DNA of 64,000 nucleotides, taken from positions 6,324,001 to 6,388,000 of the forward strand of contig NC_019966.1 in assembly GCF_000328565.1 (NCBI RefSeq), read 5' to 3'. Position numbers and translations under genes: made by a program. The notes under the pieces were generated by a model. It was given only the letters and a program-made list of their open reading frames with translations. It was not told the origin of the DNA and made no database searches. Source of the DNA: Mycobacterium sp. JS623. Its GTDB lineage: Bacteria > Actinomycetota > Actinomycetes > Mycobacteriales > Mycobacteriaceae. This document shows, piece after piece, positions 44,409 through 51,850 of the stretch. How positions within the stretch are numbered: position 1 is the first letter of the stretch; each line of letters starts with the position of its first letter.

Positions 44409-44444
44409 GGGAATTCCCGTAGCGTGGCTAATCAACTAGGTTGA
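44409..44444. promoter_or_regulatory. Two palindromes in the mmpS/alcohol dehydrogenase divergent region
   Basis: GGGAATTCCC (44409-44418) is a perfect 10-bp dyad 25 bp from the mmpS start. TCAAC-TAG-GTTGA (44432-44444) is a 13-bp dyad like half of a TetR-type operator. They probably control mmpS-mmpL; no regulator gene is adjacent. Confidence 0.5.
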
Positions 44445-44645
44445 CGGTACGACACGGGATCAGAGTCCACAACACCGGCATTGGACACGCCCCGTAATGG
44501 TGCCTCGTGCCGATTCGCCGGACCTGGCCGGGGCCCGCTGGCGCTGGGGACTACCGGGGAATGCGGTCGGCGTATCTTACGGGCGCGGGTCCGAGTGACT
44601 CTTTCAGTCGCACCACTGAAGGCCTTGACCGGATAGGTAGGCGAT

Positions 44646-45704
44646 ATGCGCGCAATGGTCATGGACCGCGTCGGCGAGCCACTCGAGGTTCGGCAGGTGC
44701 CCGACCTCGCGCCGCCCGACGGCGGTGTTGTGGTGGACGTGTATGCCACCGGGTTGTGCCGCAGCGACTGGCACGCGTGGGCCGGCCACGACGACATCGC
44801 ACTGCCCCATGTGCCCGGCCACGAGCTCGCCGGGATGGTCTCGGCGGTGGGCGTCGGGGTGCAGAACTGGTCGGTAGGCGACCGGGTGACCGTGCCGTTC
44901 GTGTGTGGCTGCGGCAGGTGCCAATGGTGTAAGTCCGGGAACGCGCAGGTCTGTCCCGACCAGGTGCAGCCCGGCTTCACGCACTGGGGCTCATTCGCGG
45001 AGTACGTCGCGCTGCACGCCGCCGACACCAACTTGGTCGCCATACCGGACTCGGTGTCGTTCGAGGCTGCCGCGAGCCTGGGCTGCCGGTTTGCCACCGC
45101 CTACCGCGCGCTGACCGCCCGCGCCCGCCTGGCCGCCGGCGAGTGGGTGACCGTCGTCGGCGTGGGCGGGGTCGGCCTCAGCTCGGTGATGATCGCCAAG
45201 GCGCTGGACGCCAACGTCATCGCCGTCGACCGCAACGCCGTCGCTCTCGACGCTGCGAAAACCCTCGGGGCCGACCATGTCCTGGTCGCTGACGGCTCCG
45301 ACGTTCCCGCTCGGGTTCACGAGATCACCGGCGGCGGAAGCCATATCGCAGTCGACGCTGTCGGCCTCGAGCAGACCTGTGCGGACTCGATCCTCAGCCT
45401 GCGTCGCCGCGGCCGCCACCTGCAGGTGGGGCTGCTGCCCCCGGCGAACGGTCATCCGCGGGTTCCGATGGCCCGTGCTATCGCTTGGGAGCTCGATCTG
45501 CTCGGCAGCCACGGCATGGCGGCAGCAGACTATCCGAGGATGCTCGCCATGATCGAGAGCGGCGACCTGCGCCCCCAGGACCTGATCGAGCGTGTTATCG
45601 GGTTGGAGGAGGCGGCTGCACTCCTGCCCAACGTCGTCAACGCTTCCCCCGCCGGGATGACCCTCATCAACCCACGGCCACCGCGCGCAGAACAGGTGGG
45701 ATAA
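44646..45704 (+). CDS. Zinc-binding alcohol dehydrogenase (MDR family)
   Basis: This 352-aa protein has catalytic zinc ligands in GLCRSDWHAW and PGHELAG, a structural-zinc Cys cluster GCGRCQWCKSGNAQVC and a nucleotide-binding VVGVGGVGLSSV. It oxidises alcohols or reduces aldehydes with NAD(P). It is preceded by a long divergent region shared with mmpS and followed 74 bp later by an acyl-CoA ligase fusion, so the two may serve one lipid or aldehyde pathway. Confidence 0.9.
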   Translation: MRAMVMDRVGEPLEVRQVPDLAPPDGGVVVDVYATGLCRSDWHAWAGHDDIALPHVPGHELAGMVSAVGVGVQNWSVGDRVTVPFVCGCGRCQWCKSGNAQVCPDQVQPGFTHWGSFAEYVALHAADTNLVAIPDSVSFEAAASLGCRFATAYRALTARARLAAGEWVTVVGVGGVGLSSVMIAKALDANVIAVDRNAVALDAAKTLGADHVLVADGSDVPARVHEITGGGSHIAVDAVGLEQTCADSILSLRRRGRHLQVGLLPPANGHPRVPMARAIAWELDLLGSHGMAAADYPRMLAMIESGDLRPQDLIERVIGLEEAAALLPNVVNASPAGMTLINPRPPRAEQVG

Positions 45705-45778
45705 CCGACTTCAGCAGGCCCCATCCGCGTCGACGTCCATGTTGTCCAGTCGACGAAAAAGTTCCGCGTCGAAGGCAA

Positions 45779-47905
45779 ATGAACCACAATGTGCCTTCAG
45801 TTCGCCTAGCTGGCAGGACCGACGTGGCACGTGACGTGATCGCCTTCGACATGACGCTGGCTCACACATGTCCAGACATATGGGGCATCCTCGAGACACC
45901 CGACTGGTACCCGCGCTTCTTCCATGGGCTCGGGTCATGCGAGCAGGTATCCGGCACGCTGCACGAGTTCGAGGTCCGCTTCGCGACCCCGCAGGGGGGC
46001 GTCGTCGTTCACCAGATGCGCCAAACGGCGCTCCGGGCGGGTACAGAGATGCGACTCGAGGCAACACAGGGAAGTCGCTGTTTCGTGGCGATTCGCCTGA
46101 CGCCCGAGACGGACGGCACGCAGATCGCGTTGAGGATCTTCGCGGTCGGCCAGCTCCACCCCGAGTTCGCGAAAGTCGGCGACAAGGCCGTCCAGAACTG
46201 GGTTCGGGACGGCCTGTTGCGAATCTCGGACTACCTCGACGGCAAGCAGTCGTCGCTTCTGGCCAATATGGGCGACGGACGTTCTCTACATCTGAGCGTC
46301 GTGAAGACCATGATCGCGAGTGGTGTGGTGCGGGCGGCCCGGCCGGATCGTGGTCTTAGACAGCTCAATTCCCTTGCTAAATGGGGATTTACGCTCGCAG
46401 GCGGACTGGGGGCGGCCGCTTCGAGATCACCGCGCAACATCGCGTCGATCGACCGGCACGGCAATTTGACGTACGCGGACATGGCCGAACGCACCACACG
46501 CTTGGCGGCGGGCCTCGTTGCAGGTGGCTTCACGAGCGACAGCAAGTTCGCGGTGCTCGCACGCAATCATTCGGCGATGGTCGAATGCATGGTGGCTGCA
46601 AGCAAGTTGGGTGCGGACCTGGTATTGCTCAACACCGGCCTCGCGCCGCGTGCGATCGAAGAAATCGTCGCACACCACGCCGTCGAGGCCATCTTCGTCG
46701 ATGACGACCTCGACCCGCGGGTGCACTACCTCCCCGCCGATCTACCGCGCATTTCGACGCACCCCAATTCAGCGGTGCCGCAGCGGCGTTCGATCGAAGA
46801 CGTCATCTCGGACGGGGCCGACGCGGGACCGGTGGCACCACCGAAACGACCGGGCAAGCTGATCGTTCTCACGTCCGGGACCACCGGCACGCCCAAGGGC
46901 GCACGTCGGCCTACACCACCCGGCTTCGGCGCAATCGCCGCGATGCTGTCCCGTATGCCGCTGCGTCGCGACGAAGTGATGTTGTTGGCCGCGCCGCTAT
47001 TTCACTCCTGGGGCCTGGCCGCACTCCAAGTCAGTACGCCGCTAGTGGCAACGGTGGTGCTGATGGAACGGTTCGACGCCGAAGAGTGCCTGAAAACCAT
47101 TGCCCTGCAACGCTGCACCGCCCTTGTGCTGGTTCCGGTGATGTTACAGCGCATTCTCGAATTACCTGCCGCCGTGGTCAGCCAATACGACACGTCGTCG
47201 CTGAAGGTGGTCGCCAGCAGCGGATCGCCGATCCCCGGCGCAGCCGTCGTCAAGTTCATGGACACCTTCGGTGACATTCTGTACAACTTCTACGGCTCCA
47301 CTGAGGTGTCGTGGGCAACGATCGCTGATCCCACGGACCTTCGCCTCGCCCCGACGACCGCCGGTCGCCCGCCTCTCGGTACGCGCATTGCCATCCTCGA
47401 TCAGAACGGCCATCCGCTGCCGGTCGGCGGTGTCGGTCGTATCTTCGTCGGCAACGACATGCTGTTCGACGGCTACACCAATGCGGCGTCACCTGCCGTC
47501 GAAGACCAGCTGATGGACACCGGCGATCTCGGATACCTCGACGCCAGCGGTCGGCTGTTCGTCGCCGGCCGCGACGACGAGATGATCATCTCCGGCGGCG
47601 AGAATGTGTTTCCGCGGCCCGTCGAAGAAGCTATCGCCGCCTTGCCACAGGTCGCCGACGTGGCAGTGGTCGGTGTTCCGGATGCGGAATTCGGTCAACG
47701 CCTTGCCGCGTTCGTCGTCCGGGCCGAAGGGTCGTCGCTGGACGAAGAGATGGTCAAGGGCTACGTCCGAAACCGCCTGAGTCGCTTCTCGATTCCGCGC
47801 GAAATCACGTTCGTCAATCAGCTGCCGCGCACGGCGACGGGAAAGATACTGAAGCGCCAGCTGGTCGATTCCCAGTTTCCGCTGGAGACAGGCTGGCCTG
47901 GTTAG
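45779..47905 (+). CDS. SRPBCC domain fused to an acyl-CoA synthetase (FadD-like)
   Basis: This is a 708-aa protein from ATG 45779. Residues about 15-160 resemble an SRPBCC/polyketide-cyclase lipid-pocket domain (TCPDIWGILETPDWYPRFFHGLG, GTLHEFEVRFATPQGG). Residues about 205-700 are an ANL adenylating enzyme: ATP loop VLTSGTTGTPKGARR (near 363), YGSTEVSW (near 504), TGDLGYLDASG (near 580), GGENVFPRPVEE and the C-terminal catalytic Lys in RTATGKILKRQL (near 686). The ligase part recalls FadD12. Joining the two domains is unusual. It is co-directional with the dehydrogenase. Confidence 0.85.
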   Translation: MNHNVPSVRLAGRTDVARDVIAFDMTLAHTCPDIWGILETPDWYPRFFHGLGSCEQVSGTLHEFEVRFATPQGGVVVHQMRQTALRAGTEMRLEATQGSRCFVAIRLTPETDGTQIALRIFAVGQLHPEFAKVGDKAVQNWVRDGLLRISDYLDGKQSSLLANMGDGRSLHLSVVKTMIASGVVRAARPDRGLRQLNSLAKWGFTLAGGLGAAASRSPRNIASIDRHGNLTYADMAERTTRLAAGLVAGGFTSDSKFAVLARNHSAMVECMVAASKLGADLVLLNTGLAPRAIEEIVAHHAVEAIFVDDDLDPRVHYLPADLPRISTHPNSAVPQRRSIEDVISDGADAGPVAPPKRPGKLIVLTSGTTGTPKGARRPTPPGFGAIAAMLSRMPLRRDEVMLLAAPLFHSWGLAALQVSTPLVATVVLMERFDAEECLKTIALQRCTALVLVPVMLQRILELPAAVVSQYDTSSLKVVASSGSPIPGAAVVKFMDTFGDILYNFYGSTEVSWATIADPTDLRLAPTTAGRPPLGTRIAILDQNGHPLPVGGVGRIFVGNDMLFDGYTNAASPAVEDQLMDTGDLGYLDASGRLFVAGRDDEMIISGGENVFPRPVEEAIAALPQVADVAVVGVPDAEFGQRLAAFVVRAEGSSLDEEMVKGYVRNRLSRFSIPREITFVNQLPRTATGKILKRQLVDSQFPLETGWPG

Positions 47906-48092
47906 CACGAGCTACTGGGCGGCAAATCTCGAACACGGGGAAATTTCCCCATTCAACTCCGACCGATGTGCGACGCACACTACGCAGCAGCGACACGTCA
48001 CCAAGAAACCGCCAAGGCGATCACCGCAACCTTGAGCCAACATGTTCGCCCAGCCCAGCCGGGCCCGTCAGACCAAGAAGGAACACAAGCCA

Positions 48093-48794
48093 GTGAAAAC
48101 GACCAGGATTATGGAGCTCGCGCTGATCGGCACGGCGACGGCCCCGGATTCGCACCGCCGGGTGCTGCTTCAGTCCCGGACCGTCAAGCTGATTGGCCTT
48201 CTGTTGGCCGTCACAGTGGCCGCCTGTGCCCACACATCCGCGCCCACATCAGAGACGTCCAAAGCCAGTCCGGCGACCGCGGTGCCCACGCCCGGCACGG
48301 GCGCGGTCACGTTCGAGTACTTGCAGCGCGCGCCCGTGCCGGCGGTGTGCGAGCACGACCCAGGCGAACTGCGAAACGGGCAATTGCCGCCACAAGAGGG
48401 GCATCGCGGAAACGTCGGGATCGCGTTGAACTACAACACCGCCGCCTACAAGGTGGCGTTTGGCAACCTGACGGGGGGCGCAGGCGGCGCCGCTATGGTC
48501 ATCCACTGCAATGCCGGTGGGGTTGGGTGGCCGGAGAGTGTGCAGCTCTATACGGCGGGCCCGCAGCTCTCAACCGCCGGGCCCAAGTGGCTGGGTGGAA
48601 TCGACCTCGGCGACCTTACCCATGGTGGCTCGGAAATCGTGACCGATCTGTCCATCTCCGACGGTGTCGCACATGTGACGTGGATGGCGAACGGTCCGAA
48701 TGATGGCGCATGTTGTCCGACCGTGGAGATGATGGCCGACCTGCGTTGGGACGGTTCCACAGTCGTTGCCCAGAACGTGCGCCGAGCCAACTAA
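48093..48794 (+). CDS. Putative lipoprotein
   Basis: From GTG 48093 this is a 233-aa protein with a hydrophobic segment ending in a lipobox-like TVAAC (Cys45), a Ser/Thr/Pro linker, and a mature domain of about 180 residues with PAVCEHDPGELRNGQLPPQEGHRG, HCNAGGVGWPESVQLY and GACCPTVEMMADLRWDG. A GTG at 48162 would place the Cys at 22, a more normal signal length, so the start is uncertain. The function is unknown; no close family comes to mind. Confidence 0.7.
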   Translation: MKTTRIMELALIGTATAPDSHRRVLLQSRTVKLIGLLLAVTVAACAHTSAPTSETSKASPATAVPTPGTGAVTFEYLQRAPVPAVCEHDPGELRNGQLPPQEGHRGNVGIALNYNTAAYKVAFGNLTGGAGGAAMVIHCNAGGVGWPESVQLYTAGPQLSTAGPKWLGGIDLGDLTHGGSEIVTDLSISDGVAHVTWMANGPNDGACCPTVEMMADLRWDGSTVVAQNVRRAN

Positions 48795-48940
48795 CCAGGC
48801 GCTCCCGCCGACGGGTCGGTATGGCCGTGCTCCGGGTATTCGGAGTCAACAACCTCTCCCCCGAACCACCATCTGGCGACACTGCATAACGGACAGCGCA
48901 ACTCGGTTGCTCAGGGATCCGGTTCGATTCTCCGAAGGTG

Positions 48941-49498
48941 CTACTTCTTGTCGTTGGGTAGGCGGCACCCGGTGTAGCCAGAAACAACCACATTGCCCTT
49001 GTACGAGAACTTGATGAAGACGCCGGCCGGACCGGTGAACCACACATCGTGCTTGCCCGGTTGATCCTGCATGACCTGGACATCGGTTGCCTGAAGCTTG
49101 GCAGCCGCATCTTTGGCCACGTTGAGGAGGTCGTTCCATTGTTGCTCGGTGAGGGTAACGTCATTGGCAACCCGGTTCGGCAGGAAATGGCGCTTGCCGT
49201 CGGTCTGCTCGTATGGCGCCTCGCAGTTGCCAGTGTCTTCGTTAGTCGCGGTCGTCCAGACGATGTCTGGCACGACTTTGCTTGCCGCCGTGGTGATCTC
49301 GTCAATCGCGGCTTGCACCTGCGTGGTCGTGTCCTCGAGCGACGGCAGGGATTTCAACTCATCGAGTGCCTTCGCTGCATCGCTGGACGGTGTGGGGGCA
49401 TCGGGCTGGGACACGTGACATCCTGTCGTCAAGAGGGCGAAGGCAAGGGCCGCGGCGCTGAGCCAGCCGTAGCGATGCCGTTTGGTTCCAATCGTCAT
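48941..49498 (-). CDS. LppA/LppJ-like lipoprotein
   Basis: This 185-aa protein has a signal peptide with lipobox TTGC (Cys27) and a mature domain: SKVVPDIVWTTATNEDTGNCEAPYEQTDGKRH, LTEQQWNDLLNVAKDAAAKLGATD-like helix, and WFTGPAGVFIKFSYKGNVVVSGYTGCRLP with paired Cys. It resembles the mycobacterial LppA/LppV group. It follows the DUF1023 hydrolase gene by 10 bp in the same operon. An immunity or surface-binding role for the effector's partner is only inferred. Confidence 0.8.
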   Translation of the reverse strand: MTIGTKRHRYGWLSAAALAFALLTTGCHVSQPDAPTPSSDAAKALDELKSLPSLEDTTTQVQAAIDEITTAASKVVPDIVWTTATNEDTGNCEAPYEQTDGKRHFLPNRVANDVTLTEQQWNDLLNVAKDAAAKLQATDVQVMQDQPGKHDVWFTGPAGVFIKFSYKGNVVVSGYTGCRLPNDKK

Positions 49499-49508
49499 GT
49501 CGAGGTCT

Positions 49509-51344
49509 CTACTTCTGTCGGACCGCGTCATCGCTCAGACCGGCGATGACCGCGGCAATGTTGTAGTTGGTCGTCCGTGGCAGGCCGTCACCGCTGAAGC
49601 GCGGATAGTCGCTATGACCATGTGCGGCTTCAAGGCTCAGCGTGCCACCTAAACCATCTGGCACGACCGACGCGCCGGTCGCCAGATGCGTGAAGTTGGA
49701 GTTCGTCGCCGGGTTGGGCCCAAATTGCCCTGCTCCCGTGAGATCGGCCCCGGCAAGGGCTGATTCGGCAAGCACGTTGAAGGGCGGCGGCAGTGCGGCT
49801 GCGGCGGTGTGCGCGATCGGCGGCCCGTCATAGACCCATTGAATCGGGTCATCGGGCGTTTCCATGGTGAAGACGTGGCCTGGCTGCAGGTGGAGCTGTT
49901 CGGGAGTCGTCGCTTCGATGCCCGGCGAGCCGTAGAAGATTGCGTTGGTGACGCCATGGTTGCCGGGTTCTTGTAACGCCAGACCCGTCGTCAGTGAACC
50001 GTAGCTGTGACCAATGGCCGTCAGCTCGGGCGGTACCCCTTGATGGCTGGCGCCGATGCCGTCATAAAAGCCAGCCAGATCATGGGCGCCGGCTCTCGCG
50101 AGGTCGTCGTGACTGACACCCCACAGGCCTGCCAGCGACGCGTTCTTGTCATCCCAACCCGGTACCTGTGGGGCGTCGTAGCCGATCCAGGCGACGGTCG
50201 ATACGGAATCGAGCGAGTGCCCCGGCGTGTTCTGCAGCTGGCGCAGGCTTTCCTGCCGAAGGTTGGTCGCCTCCTCGGTCATGCTTCCGATGCTGCCGTG
50301 GACCGTGGTGTTCAAGCCGGGCGTCGTCACCGAAACATGCTGTGCCGTATCGGGATCGCCAATCGCGATGGCCGCGCGGGCTTGCGTTCCGCTGTGGGTG
50401 TCGAGCAGCATTAGTTTGCGATTGGGGTTGTCCTTGACGGCTTTGTCCACCGCCTGGAGGTCGGGCAGGAATTTCGCACCGCTCGTGGCGGCGGCGTATT
50501 GGCGTTGCCAGGCTTCGTATTTCAGCCGGTCATCGAAGATCGCGCCCGGTTTATTCGGCGGCGGAATGTTCTGGCCATTCGCCCAATCGGGGTGTTGGTT
50601 TCGCAGGGCGTCGGCCTGCGCCTGAGCAGCTTGCGCACGGTTCAGCTCGTCACCGAGTGCCAGCCGGTTGTAATAATCGCGGTCAACCGTTGGCATACCA
50701 TTATGGTTGCCGATTGAGTGATCCCGTTGATAGAGCGCGTCTTTCTCCTCGGGTGTGAGCTTCTCCCACAGATCGTGGAACTGTTTGGGATCGTCCGGCA
50801 GCGGCTTAGCCAAGGCGTCGAGTACGTCGGGCCGGGTTTCCGGTTGGCCGGCTCTGTTCGCATCGTCACCGGCGGTCACGATCGCCTGGGCCAGATCCGC
50901 GTCGGCGGCATTGGCCGAAGTGAGCAGCTCCTTGATTCGCTTTTCGAGATCGGCTTGCTGCAGGGCGTACATCGGGTCGCCAGCCATGGCGGGAGGTGGC
51001 TTCACCGCGCCTGTAGCCATTTCGATGGTGAAGCCTCCAGCGGCCGCATCACTCTGAATGCGCTGCCAGGACGCGCGCACTCGCTCAATCTCATCAGCGG
51101 CGTTGCCAGTGGCCGACGAGAGCCGTGCCATCTCTTCGCCGTGCGAGGCCAGAAAGGCGCTCAACTTATCGAGCGAAGCGCGGGCGGCGTCGCCGCCGCG
51201 GCCTTGCCATGACGCGATCAGCGGCAGCTTGCCCAGACCCGCCCTGACCTCATCGGCGCTGGCGCCCCGTTTCGCGATCGCCTTGGAGACCTCACGCACA
51301 GCCGACGGATCCCACCGATTGATGTCGGCCAAGGTGATGGTCAT
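49509..51344 (-). CDS. WXG-like + DUF1023 alpha/beta hydrolase (candidate T7SS substrate)
   Basis: This is a 611-aa protein from ATG 51344. Residues about 1-110 are helical with a WXG-like turn (ASWQGRGGDAAR), as in type VII secretion substrates. After a linker region (WEKLTPEEKDALYQRDH), residues about 290-560 form a DUF1023 alpha/beta hydrolase with nucleophile elbow AIGHSYGSLTTGL (Ser near 446), WIGYDAPQVPGWD and a late HGHSDYPRFSG His. From memory this matches M. tuberculosis Rv2079 in size and neighbours. Substrate unknown: ester, lipid or peptidoglycan are possible. Confidence 0.85.
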   Translation of the reverse strand: MTITLADINRWDPSAVREVSKAIAKRGASADEVRAGLGKLPLIASWQGRGGDAARASLDKLSAFLASHGEEMARLSSATGNAADEIERVRASWQRIQSDAAAGGFTIEMATGAVKPPPAMAGDPMYALQQADLEKRIKELLTSANAADADLAQAIVTAGDDANRAGQPETRPDVLDALAKPLPDDPKQFHDLWEKLTPEEKDALYQRDHSIGNHNGMPTVDRDYYNRLALGDELNRAQAAQAQADALRNQHPDWANGQNIPPPNKPGAIFDDRLKYEAWQRQYAAATSGAKFLPDLQAVDKAVKDNPNRKLMLLDTHSGTQARAAIAIGDPDTAQHVSVTTPGLNTTVHGSIGSMTEEATNLRQESLRQLQNTPGHSLDSVSTVAWIGYDAPQVPGWDDKNASLAGLWGVSHDDLARAGAHDLAGFYDGIGASHQGVPPELTAIGHSYGSLTTGLALQEPGNHGVTNAIFYGSPGIEATTPEQLHLQPGHVFTMETPDDPIQWVYDGPPIAHTAAAALPPPFNVLAESALAGADLTGAGQFGPNPATNSNFTHLATGASVVPDGLGGTLSLEAAHGHSDYPRFSGDGLPRTTNYNIAAVIAGLSDDAVRQK

Positions 51345-51643
51345 TAGAGCTGGTCGTTGAGCTTTTCCGCGCCGTCGGTATCGGTGGCCTGATAGCTCGT
51401 GGCGGCAGTGCGGAAGGCTTCGCGGTGGGCGGCAATCTCGCTGGTCAGTTTGGCCGTCGCCTCCTGCCATTCAACAAATTTCGCCTGCAGCGCGACTGAG
51501 GAGGCTCCCACCCAACCGGCCTGCGCCTCTTCAATAGAGCCGTTCGCAGCCGTGTGCGCAGTCAGTAACTCGGCATGGTGCATGTCCATGTGATCCGAAG
51601 ACATGTGCAGATCGACCGGATCAACCTTGACGTGGTCGGCCAT
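51344..51643 (-). CDS. WXG100-family (ESAT-6-like) protein
   Basis: This 99-aa all-helical protein has the hairpin turn AGWVGASSVALQAKF, a WXG motif (Trp-Val-Gly), and helices on both sides. Such proteins are secreted by ESX systems as dimers with a partner. ATG 51643 is used; the first 10 codons of the longer frame carry Cys and look non-coding. It overlaps the hydrolase start by one base (TAATG), so the two are coupled. Confidence 0.87.
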   Translation of the reverse strand: MADHVKVDPVDLHMSSDHMDMHHAELLTAHTAANGSIEEAQAGWVGASSVALQAKFVEWQEATAKLTSEIAAHREAFRTAATSYQATDTDGAEKLNDQL

Positions 51644-51850
51644 CGCGCACCCCTGTAAACACGAGCTCAGCAAACATCAGCCTGCTCAGAATACCGGCGT
51701 GGCGATTGGGTCTGGTGCAGCGATGTCGCTGGGCAATCTTCGCCGTCGCGCGGACGGGTGCACTACCAGCACAAATACCCCAGCAACACGCGCGTAGCGA
51801 CTAGGTGGGATCGACGATGGGCACCTCCGGGTGGAGCGTGATCCCGCGAA

